From positions 98,639-162,638 of the forward strand of contig NZ_VWWP01000010.1 of the NCBI RefSeq assembly GCF_011752975.1: DNA of 64,000 nucleotides. Direction: 5' to 3'. Below the pieces are notes generated by a model, which made no database searches, had not been told where the DNA came from, and saw nothing but the letters and a program-made list of their open reading frames with translations. The translations under genes were made by a program, and so were the position numbers. The DNA is from Chryseobacterium sp. Tr-659 (GTDB lineage Bacteria > Bacteroidota > Bacteroidia > Flavobacteriales > Weeksellaceae). The first letter of the stretch is position 1; each line of letters starts with the position of its first letter. Below, piece after piece: positions 32,221 through 41,684 of the stretch.

Positions 32221-32757
32221 ATGTCTTCTAACAGGGAAAAAAAATTAAACAAATCTGACGTCAGAACAGGCATTTGGAAGTTTATTCTTTCTTTTGTTGT
32301 TTTATCGGTGGTGTCCTTTGCGTGTCTGTTTCTCTTCTTCAAGAGTTATGATATACAGCGTGAAGGAATCAGCAGAGATGCTGAAGCCTATAAAGAATTG
32401 ATGCTCAGAAGCGACGTACTGAAAAATCACGTTGAAGAAATCTACGACAAAATGAGCCAGCTTAGTATCAATAAGGTGGAGAATGAAGTATTCCTCAGAA
32501 CCAGTATTATGGATAACGTGAGGGATGCTAAAAATATTATGGGCAAAGACAGCATTCAGAACTTTAAGCATTATGCCGTACTGATGAAACAGATTATACC
32601 CATGATGAATCTGAAAGCCAAGATTATTGAAGTAGAATATCAGAAGAAGACCGCAAGAAGGGATCTGGATGAATGTATGGGTAAAGTAGACCGGGCCAAC
32701 AGTGAGCTTAGAAAAGACCCTACAAGAAATTTCACAGGAAGTAAAAGAAGAAGATAA
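32221..32757 (+). CDS. tssO: Type VI secretion membrane protein, TssO-like
   Basis: A 178-residue protein with a short cytoplasmic N-terminus, one transmembrane helix at about residues 18-40 (KFILSFVVLSVVSFACLFLF) and a helical, charged periplasmic part rich in coiled-coil heptads (YKELMLRSDVLKNHVEEIYD). The Bacteroidetes T6SS (subtype iii) uses TssN/O/P/Q/R in place of the TssJLM complex; TssO is a small bitopic protein of this kind. The start at 32221 is preferred; an in-frame ATG at 32146 would add 25 residues across the inverted repeat. First gene of the locus, divergent from the regulator. Confidence 0.72.
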   Translation: MSSNREKKLNKSDVRTGIWKFILSFVVLSVVSFACLFLFFKSYDIQREGISRDAEAYKELMLRSDVLKNHVEEIYDKMSQLSINKVENEVFLRTSIMDNVRDAKNIMGKDSIQNFKHYAVLMKQIIPMMNLKAKIIEVEYQKKTARRDLDECMGKVDRANSELRKDPTRNFTGSKRRR

Positions 32758-32768
32758 AAAGAATAGAT

Positions 32769-33293
32769 ATGCAAGGACAAATCACATTATCTAAAAAGGA
32801 AAGGCATTATCAGTTTTTTTATTTAATACTGATGCTGATAACTGCCATGTTATTTTTGGGAGTTATCTTTTTAAAAGGTTTTGTATCCCCGTTTTCTGAT
32901 GAAGATGTAAGAGGAATTCAGAATCTTGAACAGAAAGCCGAATTTGAACAACATCAGAAAATCGTTTTGCCGATCATGGACAGTACCTATACCATGATTA
33001 CTAAACTTACCAACGAAGCTCCACAGCCTTTTGTGGAAAATAATATACAGGTGGGAATTAATGATCTCAACAGTTATTTTAATGGGAACGACGTTATTGA
33101 TATCAGAAAAGATGCTTATCCCCAGATTGCAAGATTTTACAAAATGTATTTTGAGGATAAGAAAGTGATTTCTACCACCACAGAAGATATCAAAATATTT
33201 GAAAAACAGATCGAAGACTGCAGAATCGGATTTAAAGATAAGCAGAATAAGCTTTATGAGCGTGAAAAAGATCTGAAAGCAAGAATGCAGTAG
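32769..33293 (+). CDS. Second TssO-like type VI secretion membrane protein
   Basis: A 174-residue protein with one N-terminal transmembrane helix (about residues 15-35, FFYLILMLITAMLFLGVIFL) and a long helical periplasmic part ending in a basic coiled coil (DKQNKLYEREKDLKARMQ). It has the same architecture and size as the preceding protein but little identity, and the gap between the genes is 11 bp. Probably a membrane-complex component of the T6SS; whether it is TssO or TssN-like cannot be settled by sequence reading alone. Confidence 0.62.
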   Translation: MQGQITLSKKERHYQFFYLILMLITAMLFLGVIFLKGFVSPFSDEDVRGIQNLEQKAEFEQHQKIVLPIMDSTYTMITKLTNEAPQPFVENNIQVGINDLNSYFNGNDVIDIRKDAYPQIARFYKMYFEDKKVISTTTEDIKIFEKQIEDCRIGFKDKQNKLYEREKDLKARMQ

Positions 33294-33340
33294 CGAAAAA
33301 TACTTAGGAACTATCATAAAACACATCACAATTACTAACT

Positions 33341-34252
33341 ATGAATTATTTTCAAAAGAACAAGAAAAACATTATTATCGGTGTTATTGCAACTTTGCTC
33401 ATAGCAGCACTTGTTGCTTTGTGGCTGCAGAAAAAAGTGATCCACTCAGCCGATGATATTGTTGGGGTGGTTTATCCGTCTTCACTGGCGGTAGGAGATA
33501 CGCTTTTGTTTGAAGATAAAACCCAATTTGCAAAAACCAAAAGATGGAATTTCGGAGACGGGACAACTTCAGATAAAAACAGCGGTATTCACTTCTATAA
33601 TAAACCAGGGTACTATCAGGTAAGTTTAATCGTTGACAATAAGTACACGAAATCCTTCCCTGTAATGGTAAATGCTAGAAGCATTCAGAAACCGAGAGAC
33701 ACAGCAAAAATTAAATCTACCATTGAAGCGCCTACTCAGGCTATGCAGAATGAAAATGTACAATTCCGCGCTGTTTCCGAAGCCAAGCAGTTTGCCTGGA
33801 AATTCGGAGAAACAGGAAATACAGATTCTAAAGATAAGCTGGCTATTTACTCTTACAAGAAACCGGGAGATTATCTGGTTACTTTATATACAGAAGAAAG
33901 CCAGGAGCCTATCTATCACCGTATTAAAATCATTCCTGCTTACAATTCCCTTGCAGAAGAAGAGGTTTCTGTAGAAGATTCCTATGCAAAGGTGGATAAC
34001 GATTTCAAATATCACCTGCAGCAGATTGCAAACGGAAACAGTTTCAATATGCACTATAATTATTTATTGAAAACCTATCTGTGTAACAATGAAAATACAG
34101 TAGTGAAGGTAAATGACAGCAAAGTAAATAACTTTTATATGTACTGTGCAGGACTTCAGTTTGACAAAAACACAGTGATCCAGACTGTAAAAGTAAACCT
34201 GGATGATTCACAAAACTGTGTAACTAAAGTAGATATCAATCAAAGCAAATAA
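33341..34252 (+). CDS. PKD-domain membrane protein of the type VI locus (TssP-like candidate)
   Basis: A 303-residue protein with one N-terminal transmembrane helix (residues 10-29, IIIGVIATLLIAALVALWLQ) followed by two PKD-like beta-sandwich domains, marked by KRWNFGDGTTSDKNSG and FAWKFGETGNTDSKD, each ending in a YxVxL strand. The C-terminal 90 residues are mixed alpha/beta. PKD domains are usual in surface and periplasmic scaffolds. It sits between the small membrane proteins and TssR, so it probably belongs to the trans-envelope complex of the subtype-iii system; its identity with TssP is inferred from synteny only. Confidence 0.6.
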   Translation: MNYFQKNKKNIIIGVIATLLIAALVALWLQKKVIHSADDIVGVVYPSSLAVGDTLLFEDKTQFAKTKRWNFGDGTTSDKNSGIHFYNKPGYYQVSLIVDNKYTKSFPVMVNARSIQKPRDTAKIKSTIEAPTQAMQNENVQFRAVSEAKQFAWKFGETGNTDSKDKLAIYSYKKPGDYLVTLYTEESQEPIYHRIKIIPAYNSLAEEEVSVEDSYAKVDNDFKYHLQQIANGNSFNMHYNYLLKTYLCNNENTVVKVNDSKVNNFYMYCAGLQFDKNTVIQTVKVNLDDSQNCVTKVDINQSK

Positions 34253-34299
34253 TATCGTCCGGTTTTACGGATGCGCCAATCATAAAAAGATTAAATAGG

Positions 34300-36705
34300 A
34301 TGAAAAATAAATTTCCTCTAGCAGCATATTATATAGGGTTATCAGTATTATTGACGAGTTGCCAGGTAAAGCTTCCGTCTAAGAAAACCCCGGAGCCGTC
34401 CCAGTACGGACAGGTGGATACATCCCCTGTTGTGAACGGTTATCCTAAAAAGTCGGTTCCATGGATCGTTATTTCAGACAGATCAAGAAATACGGCTTAT
34501 TTAGATAAAAATGATGAAAAATCATATAAAGAAGTTAAATTTCTGGAACCTCTTATGGTCTTGAAACACAGAGACGGAATGGTAAAAGTAGCGGAATACG
34601 TTCCTGATGCCTTAATGAAAAAAGTTTCGTCAAAATCCATTAAAACCTATGGCTGGATTCCAGAATCTGACCTGCTTCTATGGAGCAATTCCTTAAAAAG
34701 CGAAAAAACAGGATACCCTGTAAGAGTAGCTGTTGTACCAAGCAACAGCGAAGTGATTAGAAACGCTGAAAGATATTACAAGAATGACTCTATTATGGTG
34801 TTTAATTCACCGAGTCTTATTGAAACAGCTAATGTAAAGATTCCTAACGGGCAGATCGTATACGTTTATAAGCAGGCTGAAAACAACAAAAGATTTTTGG
34901 TAGGTAAAAAACCATCAATCGATATAGACAGCATCAGCCAGGGGCTTTACGGATGGGTAAGCTCCAATGTAATTTCTACTTGGGGTGAACGTTCAGCTAT
35001 AAAACTTAAAAATACAACAGGAATCAATGATACGGCTCTAGGTATACATGAAGGATATCCCGGAGGATCAGCATCAGATGCCGAAAATAAAACAGCAATT
35101 CTTCTTACCGAAGTAAATAAAAGAACACCGCTGGAAAATATCTTCCCTGTAAACCTGCCGTTGGAAGAAACACCTGCTCCGGATTCTAAAACTAAATATT
35201 TCACCAATATCTTAGATTACAGCAAAAACTATGTTTCCAATGTTCTAGGTGAGCCTATTTATTTTGACCGTTACAGAGAAATTACGGAAAGAGATAAAAA
35301 TATCAATATTGTTTTTGCGCTGGATGTAAGTGCTCCGAATGCACCTTATGCTCCGATCGTAAAATCATTATTGCAGGATTTGCAGCTGAGATTCGAAAAG
35401 CCGTCTTACTTCAGCGGCGTTAAATATGGAGTTGTTCTGTATAAAAACAATCCTTGCGGAAATAATATATCAGTATCCAATTTAAGCACGGATTATAGTA
35501 AGATCACTACATTTATTGATCAGAAGACCAATGAAATGAACTGCGCCAGCAACAGCGGCTACCAGCCGGTAGGAGAAGCGCTTTCTGCAGCCGGTAATCT
35601 TCTTTCAAATGTTCCGGATGAAACCAATATTGTTGTTACTGTAGGAACTTCTGCCAACCAGAGTGGTAATATGTACAGTGTGATCAGCTCACTTACCCAG
35701 GCTCAGGCAAGGCTGATTATGTTCCAGACGAGTGCAAGATCTTCCGATACTTATAATGACTTTGTATTGATGGCTGAGAATATTGTGACCAATACAGCAA
35801 AAAATATTGCAGAACTGAAAAAACAGAAGATCATCAATCAGTATGATGTTCTTACCAAGAATAATTTCAGTCTGGTAGAAGGTGATGAAGGATTTTTCTC
35901 ACTAGCGTACCCTAAACAGAGTATGTCTCAGGGGTTCGTGATTTTTCCTAAGAAAGGCGATATTACTACACCGGGGTTCCTGAAAAAATCTGTTGACAGT
36001 CTTATTGCACAAGTTACTTTAGATAACCAGACTGTAGATAAATCCCTTAATGAATACTTCCATTCATCAGTAGGAGCAGGAAGAACAGATGTGGATGTAA
36101 AATATAAATATCTGTATCCTGGACTTACCAACCCGGTTTCTGCAGGAATTGCAGCACAGCTGATCAACTATGGAAGCCCGTTCCTGGTAAAAGGTTATAT
36201 TCCAAAAGACTTAAAAGATTTTACACCAGGAATTGAAAAAGGAATCCTTATTTCAGAGTCGGAATATGATAACTTAAAAGCATTCTATAACGAGGTTTAC
36301 AGAAACACTGAGCCTGATCGTCCTGGGTTTAACCAGTCAAAAGCGATAAAGGAATATGTGAAGCTGTTGAAGAAATACAATCCGACTATAAAATTCCTGG
36401 ATAAAGGCGCTCTTTATGAATTACCGATGTCTTATGCTATCGGAATGAGTACAGGATTTGATCTTTCAGAAGAAGAACTGATGGCTAAGTACAAACTTAA
36501 AGGCTGGAGAAAATCAAAGATTGTTCCTAGTGAAACGGTAAGAAATTACTTCCATCACTATAAAGATTTATCAGACAGAATGCTGGCCAACAGAAATAAT
36601 CCTGCTGTAAAAATTCAGCAGAACGGACAAACTTTCTATTGGCTGAATGAATACTTTACCCCAACAAGAATTCCGACAGAACAACCGGAATACACCAAAC
36701 ATTAA
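34300..36705 (+). CDS. tssR: Type VI secretion lipoprotein TssR-like
   Basis: An 801-residue lipoprotein (LLTSCQVKLPSKK, lipobox Cys about residue 21). A vWA-like region from about residue 335 contains IVFALDVSAPN, a MIDAS-like DxS core (canonical DxSxS, here with Pro in the last place), and continues to IVVTVGTSANQSG and ARLIMFQTSARSSDT. TssR is an essential accessory protein of Bacteroidetes T6SS with a vWA-like fold, expected in the outer membrane or periplasm. The end of the gene is followed by a terminator, so the four structural genes form one operon. Confidence 0.78.
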   Translation: MKNKFPLAAYYIGLSVLLTSCQVKLPSKKTPEPSQYGQVDTSPVVNGYPKKSVPWIVISDRSRNTAYLDKNDEKSYKEVKFLEPLMVLKHRDGMVKVAEYVPDALMKKVSSKSIKTYGWIPESDLLLWSNSLKSEKTGYPVRVAVVPSNSEVIRNAERYYKNDSIMVFNSPSLIETANVKIPNGQIVYVYKQAENNKRFLVGKKPSIDIDSISQGLYGWVSSNVISTWGERSAIKLKNTTGINDTALGIHEGYPGGSASDAENKTAILLTEVNKRTPLENIFPVNLPLEETPAPDSKTKYFTNILDYSKNYVSNVLGEPIYFDRYREITERDKNINIVFALDVSAPNAPYAPIVKSLLQDLQLRFEKPSYFSGVKYGVVLYKNNPCGNNISVSNLSTDYSKITTFIDQKTNEMNCASNSGYQPVGEALSAAGNLLSNVPDETNIVVTVGTSANQSGNMYSVISSLTQAQARLIMFQTSARSSDTYNDFVLMAENIVTNTAKNIAELKKQKIINQYDVLTKNNFSLVEGDEGFFSLAYPKQSMSQGFVIFPKKGDITTPGFLKKSVDSLIAQVTLDNQTVDKSLNEYFHSSVGAGRTDVDVKYKYLYPGLTNPVSAGIAAQLINYGSPFLVKGYIPKDLKDFTPGIEKGILISESEYDNLKAFYNEVYRNTEPDRPGFNQSKAIKEYVKLLKKYNPTIKFLDKGALYELPMSYAIGMSTGFDLSEEELMAKYKLKGWRKSKIVPSETVRNYFHHYKDLSDRMLANRNNPAVKIQQNGQTFYWLNEYFTPTRIPTEQPEYTKH

Positions 36706-36725
36706 TGAACAGTTAATCTTTATAC

Positions 36726-36758
36726 AAAAAAGCAGAAGTTTCTATTTCTGCTTTTTTT
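36726..36758 (+). terminator. Terminator after tssR
   Basis: AAAAAAGCAGAA pairs with TTCTGCTTTTTTT around an 8-nt loop, just past the tssR stop. The stretch 36706-37044 holds this hairpin and the following promoter, and no gene. Confidence 0.82.
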
Positions 36759-36899
36759 ATTCGCTATTTTTAAATATTTAATATAAATTTTTACACTATT
36801 ATTTCTCTTTTAAGTGTAAAAAAAATATTTATCTTAAACATGGGAAATAATTTAAAACCTTTTATTAGTGGTAGTTATCATATATCTGTTAAATCTAAT

Positions 36900-36993
36900 G
36901 TCGTAGAATTACGATAAGAAATCGTAGAACTACTACAATTTTTCAGATTTATATTGAAAAGTTTTTTTTAGAAAAAAAGAGACTCTATATTTG
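36900..36993 (+). promoter_or_regulatory. TssD1 promoter with two TCGTAGAA sites
   Basis: The sites TCGTAGAA lie at 36901-36908 and 36922-36929 (21 bp apart). The first is embedded in a palindrome (GTCGTA-GAAT-TACGAT), the second in GTAGAACTAC. The -7 box TATATTTG is at 36986-36993, 64 bp after the start of the second site. The same order and distances recur before the other two TssD genes. Confidence 0.75.
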
Positions 36994-37044
36994 CTACACA
37001 ATCACCGAATCACAAAATATTATTAACGATTAAATTTACTAATC

Positions 37045-37452
37045 ATGGCAGAAAGAAATTCAAGAGGAATCTTAAAATTCAATAATGGAGAAGGGCAGAA
37101 GCTGTTAAAAATGAACTACAGCGTTTCAAGATCTACGGACGTTTCAGGACGTGTAGCATCAGATCCATCTAATGCTCTTATCAAAGTTACAGTGGAGGCT
37201 ACTGAGAAATCTGACATCCTTGAAAGCTTGTTAAATGGCAAATATAAACCAACTGTAGGAGAAATTACTTTTAACAAATCTCACGAAGAAGGCACTCTCA
37301 TCACTTTAAACTGGCAGAACGGATACGTGATCCAACACCAGGTTGATTTTGATGCAATAGACAGCAACAGCATGCTGATCAGTTTCGTAATAAGTGCAGA
37401 AACAATTGGCTATGGTACTTCTGAGTATGCAGGACTTTGGCCTTCAAGCTAA
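37045..37452 (+). CDS. tssD: Type VI tube protein TssD (Hcp-like), copy 1
   Basis: A 135-residue Bacteroidetes TssD. It builds the secreted inner tube from stacked hexamer rings and carries effectors. The chain MAERNSRGILKFNNGEGQKL is shared with the other two copies, with differences at residues 14, 23, 48, 71, 91, 99, 105, 122 and 127 and in the C-terminal tail. Gly at 122 and Gln at 91 and 99 are specific to this copy. It is followed by its own terminator, so the gene is transcribed alone and strongly, ahead of the tssH gene. Confidence 0.93.
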   Translation: MAERNSRGILKFNNGEGQKLLKMNYSVSRSTDVSGRVASDPSNALIKVTVEATEKSDILESLLNGKYKPTVGEITFNKSHEEGTLITLNWQNGYVIQHQVDFDAIDSNSMLISFVISAETIGYGTSEYAGLWPSS

Positions 37453-37481
37453 AATTAATACACATTATCAACATTCATAAG

Positions 37482-37517
37482 AAAAGACTGTCCTTATTTA
37501 AAGACGGTCTTTTTTTC
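37482..37517 (+). terminator. Terminator after tssD1
   Basis: AAAAGACTGTC (37482-37492) and GACGGTCTTTT (37503-37513) pair with one G/T wobble, followed by more T. It isolates the tube gene from tssH. Confidence 0.85.
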
Positions 37518-37870
37518 CTTGAAATAGAATGATTTCATAATAATGATCAATGACAGTTTTTTAAGATCAGGAAATAATATCCGATTCAACAAGAGATAGG
37601 TGATGATCAAGATAAATACTCATTATACAGTCTCAATTTGAGATTTGGACAAGTATGAAAAATTTAAAAAAAGTAAGTTAGTACTTCTCTAATTGAAGAA
37701 TTGGTTATCTTTATCTCGTTTAGAATAAAATATTTAATTTTAACAAAATAAAAAGAGCTTTTGATTTCCGGTAATCCGGAATGGAAAAAGACAAAGTCTG
37801 AACAGAGGACATCAAATAATCTGTAAGACATTAAATAGAACGCAAATATATTAATATAAGAAAATTATCA
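37518..37870. other. Gene-free gap before tssH
   Basis: About 350 bp with no supported gene. It holds a weak -7-like TATCTTTA (near 37708) and a small palindrome TTCCGG-TAAT-CCGGAA (37766-37781), which could be part of the tssH promoter region. No TCGTAGAA site is present. Confidence 0.5.
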
Positions 37871-40366
37871 ATGGGAGTACTAGTAACCAACGAAACAGTA
37901 AAGCAGTTATTTCACATTGCTCAGTCCATAGCGAAGGAAAATTATAATGGAACTTACGGAGGTCCACATATTCTGCAGGCTTTAATGCACAAAGATATCG
38001 GGCTTAATGAATTTCTGAAAAGCATAGATAAAGATCCCGGTTATTTCTACGAATGGGCAGATGTCCGTATTGAAGAATATCCCAAAACAAACCATCTCCC
38101 GGATGAAGTAAGTCAGGATGATGCTGTGGATGCTCTTATAGAAGAAGCCGATGATATTCGTTTAAAATTAGGGTTGGATGAGATTACCCCGATCTGTATT
38201 CTTACGGCGATTGTAAAGCCACAGGTTGTATTCTCACTTCAGCAGCTGAAATCATTGCCATTAAGAGAACATGAGATCTTCAATTTATATAGAAAAGATA
38301 CACCGTTCACAGTTTCAGAAGATGGAGATTTTTCTTCACTGTTTACAAATGGTTCAGACTATACAGACGCTTCCTTTCCTTCCATTAAAAGTTATTGTGT
38401 AGACAGAACTGCACAGGCAAGAAAAGGAGATCTTGAAAATATTATCGGAAGAGATAAAGAACTCAGAATGCTGGTGGAAATTCTTTGCCGAAGAAGCAAA
38501 CCGAATGTAATTATCATCGGTGAGCCTGGTGTAGGTAAAACTGCTTTGGTAGAAGGTTTTGCTATTGAAATTACAAAAGGAAATGTTCCGGATATGCTTA
38601 AAAACGGAACCCTTTTAGAACTGGATACCGGAGCATTACTGGCCGGAACCTCTTATAAAGGTGAAATTGAAGACCGCTTGAAAAAAGTGATCAACGAGTG
38701 CAAAAAAATTGAAAAAGCCATTCTTTTTATTGATGAAATTCATACCCTTTTAGATCCAAAAGGAAGCATCGGAAACGTTGCCAACCTTTTAAAACCGGAA
38801 CTGGCAAGAGGTGAAATTACAGTTATTGGAGCCACTACCCAGGAAGAGTACAGGAAAATCATAGAGCCGGAACAGGCTTTCAATCGCCGCTTTGAAGTTT
38901 TAACAGTTAATGAGCCGGATGAGAAGACTTGTGTAAAAATGATAGATGTACTTCTTGAAGGCTACAAAAAACACCACGGTATCGAAGTAGAAAAAACAGC
39001 CCTTCCGGAGTGTGTCCGTCTGGCAAAAAGATATGCAAAAGGGAAAAAATTACCGGATGCCGCTATTGATCTATTAGACAGAACAATGGCCGCTATCAAA
39101 ATGCTTGATGAACTTTCAGAAAAAGAGCTCCAGAGCTGGAAAGAAAGCTATGATACCATTTTAAAAGAAGAATATGCTGACAGTAAAGATAAAGCAGATG
39201 AACTGATCTGGACTTACAATTTGTTGAGAGATAAGATCAGTCCCATTCTTTGGGGCTCACTGAGCGAGCAGCCTGCCATTGATAATTCTATGCCGGTAGA
39301 TCAGATTCAGAAGATCATTGAAGATACATATGCAGAGCTTTTACAGCATGCTGCTAAGAAAAGAGAAAAAGTAGACAGGTTGGAACTGGCTGCAGTAATG
39401 GCTGCCAAAACCAATATTCCGATTGGAAAGATTCAAGCCCAGGAAAAAGAAAAACTCCTGAATATGGAATCTCTTCTATTGAACAGAGTGGTAGGTCAGG
39501 ATCATGCATTGAAGATCCTTTCTGATGCTATCGTAGAAAACCGAAGCGGTTTGAATAAACCAGGGCAGCCAATTGGTTCATTCTTCCTTTTGGGACCTAC
39601 GGGAACCGGAAAAACCGAACTTGCAAAATCAATGGCAGAATTGCTGTTCAACGATGAGAAAGCAATGGTACGATTTGACATGTCGGAATTTAAAGAAGAA
39701 CACTCTGCAGCATTGTTATACGGAGCCCCTCCGGGATATGTGGGATACGAAGAAGGAGGTATGCTTGTCAATAAGATCAGACAACAGCCTTATACCGTTG
39801 TTTTATTTGATGAAATTGAAAAAGCCCACCATTCCGTTTTTGATGTGTTCCTTCAGATTATGGACGAAGGTAAAGTTCACGATAAATTAGGAAAAGAAGG
39901 AGATTTCAGTAATGCATTAATCTTATTTACTTCCAACATCGGAAGTGAAGAAATTGTAAAACAGTTTGAAGAAGGAAAAGTTCCGGAATCATCTTCCTTG
40001 ATGCAGATTATGTCAAATTCAGGAAGATTCAGACCAGAGTTCCTGGCAAGAATTACGGAGATCATTCCTTTTGCACCCATCACAGAGTCTATTGCAGAAA
40101 GAATCTTTAATATTCAGCTGAAATCACTCCATACTTCACTTACAAGATTAGGAATTGCCTTAAAGATCAGTGATGATGCCGTGAGAAATCTGGCATTAGG
40201 AGGATTCAGCAGTAAATACGGGGCAAGACAGATTTCAGGGGTTATCCGTGCACAGCTGGCGAGACCGATATCTAAAATGATTGTAAGAGAAGAAGTGAAA
40301 TCCGGACAGACCATTCATGTAGATTGGAATAAAGAAGAAGAGAAGTTAAGCTGGAAAGTAGATTAA
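37871..40366 (+). CDS. tssH: Type VI secretion ATPase ClpV (TssH)
   Basis: An 831-residue AAA+ protein of the Clp/Hsp100 type: an N-terminal ClpN-like domain (about residues 1-150), first ATPase with Walker A GEPGVGKT near residue 217 and Walker B ILFIDEIHTL, a short middle region, and second ATPase with GPTGTGKT near 573 and VLFDEIEKAHHSVFDV, then the C-terminal D2-small domain. It disassembles the contracted TssBC sheath for re-use. It stands within a type VI locus; general ClpB/ClpC are excluded by this context and by the shortened middle domain. First gene of a two-gene unit with the lytic transglycosylase. Confidence 0.88.
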   Translation: MGVLVTNETVKQLFHIAQSIAKENYNGTYGGPHILQALMHKDIGLNEFLKSIDKDPGYFYEWADVRIEEYPKTNHLPDEVSQDDAVDALIEEADDIRLKLGLDEITPICILTAIVKPQVVFSLQQLKSLPLREHEIFNLYRKDTPFTVSEDGDFSSLFTNGSDYTDASFPSIKSYCVDRTAQARKGDLENIIGRDKELRMLVEILCRRSKPNVIIIGEPGVGKTALVEGFAIEITKGNVPDMLKNGTLLELDTGALLAGTSYKGEIEDRLKKVINECKKIEKAILFIDEIHTLLDPKGSIGNVANLLKPELARGEITVIGATTQEEYRKIIEPEQAFNRRFEVLTVNEPDEKTCVKMIDVLLEGYKKHHGIEVEKTALPECVRLAKRYAKGKKLPDAAIDLLDRTMAAIKMLDELSEKELQSWKESYDTILKEEYADSKDKADELIWTYNLLRDKISPILWGSLSEQPAIDNSMPVDQIQKIIEDTYAELLQHAAKKREKVDRLELAAVMAAKTNIPIGKIQAQEKEKLLNMESLLLNRVVGQDHALKILSDAIVENRSGLNKPGQPIGSFFLLGPTGTGKTELAKSMAELLFNDEKAMVRFDMSEFKEEHSAALLYGAPPGYVGYEEGGMLVNKIRQQPYTVVLFDEIEKAHHSVFDVFLQIMDEGKVHDKLGKEGDFSNALILFTSNIGSEEIVKQFEEGKVPESSSLMQIMSNSGRFRPEFLARITEIIPFAPITESIAERIFNIQLKSLHTSLTRLGIALKISDDAVRNLALGGFSSKYGARQISGVIRAQLARPISKMIVREEVKSGQTIHVDWNKEEEKLSWKVD

Positions 40367-40431
40367 TAAAGACGTAAAGAGCAGAAAGGTAAACATTGCT
40401 TTGCCTTTTTGCCTTATAAATAACATTAACA

Positions 40432-41295
40432 ATGAAAACTATTGTCAGAAATATTTTTACAGGTTTAATGCTTTTAGGAGCAGGTATTTTTGTGAACGGA
40501 CAGTTTCTTGCCGCTTCCGATACTTCGGAAAGCAGTGTGAAAAGATATCAGGGAATCATTAATACCAACAAAGATCTTGTAGAATTTATTGAACAATTAC
40601 TTATTCAGAAAGGTCTTCCCAAGCATTTGAGAAACCTCGCGCTGATAGAGTCTCATTTTGACAGAAATATCACTTCAGGAGCCGGAGCAGTGGGTATCTG
40701 GCAGTTGATGACTGCACATGCCAATCAGTACGGGCTTACAGAACAAAATCGTACAGATGTTTACAAGAGTACAAAAACAGCTGTTATCTCATTAGGAAAC
40801 CTTTATAAAAAGTATAACAACTGGGTAACCGTAGTAGCTGCCTATAATTGTGGTGAAGGGAATATAGCCAGAGCGATGGAAGCCGCCGGTTCAACCCAAT
40901 ACCATGAGTTTTATAAGTATCTGCCGGGAGAAACTATTAACCACGTAAAGAAATATTTGAATGCATGCTATGCTACAGGAGAGCTTCAGAGTGTTTTGAA
41001 TAACTATAACTCCTCAAGAATTAATAAAGTTTTCTTTGAAGGAGACAGAAAAGAGACAAGTGCGGCTCTTTCAGAAACGGATATTAATGCAGGATTTAAT
41101 CTGAAAGTGGTAGCAGACGAACTTAAAGTAGACGTTAATACGATCTTAGCATGGAACCCGGGAATTGTGGAGGAGCTTCAGAGAAAAGGAGAAAGCCCAT
41201 TCTATCTGCCGGTTGATCTGATGCCTGATTTTTTACTGAAAAAAAATAAAATACTTGTACGCTCTATAAAAGAAGGAGGAAATAACCAGCAGTAA
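40432..41295 (+). CDS. Lytic transglycosylase of the type VI locus (MltD/SLT-type)
   Basis: A 287-residue exported enzyme with a signal peptide (about residues 1-24) and an SLT domain: catalytic Glu in LALIESHFDRN, then GAGAVGIWQLMTAHANQYGL and VVAAYNCGEGN. Such enzymes cleave the glycan of peptidoglycan with 1,6-anhydro ends. The C-terminal 70 residues resemble a degenerate LysM (FNLKVVADELKVDVNTILAW). Its position between ClpV and TssD2 suggests that it locally opens the wall for the secretion apparatus, though a secreted-effector role is also possible. Confidence 0.84.
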   Translation: MKTIVRNIFTGLMLLGAGIFVNGQFLAASDTSESSVKRYQGIINTNKDLVEFIEQLLIQKGLPKHLRNLALIESHFDRNITSGAGAVGIWQLMTAHANQYGLTEQNRTDVYKSTKTAVISLGNLYKKYNNWVTVVAAYNCGEGNIARAMEAAGSTQYHEFYKYLPGETINHVKKYLNACYATGELQSVLNNYNSSRINKVFFEGDRKETSAALSETDINAGFNLKVVADELKVDVNTILAWNPGIVEELQRKGESPFYLPVDLMPDFLLKKNKILVRSIKEGGNNQQ

Positions 41296-41331
41296 TCGTA
41301 TTTCACCTTCCTTTTTTAACGAATAAATCAT

Positions 41332-41362
41332 AACAATCAGTTTTTTAAGCTGATTGTTTTTT
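41332..41362 (+). terminator. Terminator after the lytic transglycosylase gene
   Basis: AACAATCAG (41332-41340) pairs with CTGATTGTT (41350-41358) around a 9-nt loop, followed by T residues. The rest of the gap up to 41684 holds only the TssD2 promoter. Confidence 0.82.
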
Positions 41363-41538
41363 GTATCCTGAATATTCATTATTGATTCGGTTAAAATTGA
41401 CACGTTAAAGTGTCTTAATTTGTATTAAAAAGCCTTAATATTTCTCGTTAATGTGTAAAATTTTCATTTTATCTGTTTTTTATATTGAACCTGAAACCCT
41501 TTTCTGATGGTGTTTTAATGAGATTTATTAACTCTATT

Positions 41539-41632
41539 GTCGTAGAATTACGACAAGAAATCGTAGAACTACTACAATTTTTCAAATTTATATTGAAAAG
41601 TTTTTTTTAGAAAAAAAGAGCCTCTATATTTG
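41539..41632 (+). promoter_or_regulatory. TssD2 promoter with two TCGTAGAA sites
   Basis: TCGTAGAA occurs at 41540-41547 and 41561-41568 (21 bp apart). The first lies in the perfect palindrome GTCGTA-GAAT-TACGAC. The -7 box TATATTTG is at 41625-41632, 64 bp after the second site start. From about 41520 to the start codon it is nearly identical to the TssD1 region. Confidence 0.78.
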
Positions 41633-41684
41633 TTACACAATCACCGAATCACAAAATATTATTAACGATCAAAATTTACTAATC

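Noticed and set aside
37871..40366. General chaperone ClpB or ClpC instead of ClpV
   Set aside because: The middle domain is short and the gene lies between TssD and other type VI genes.
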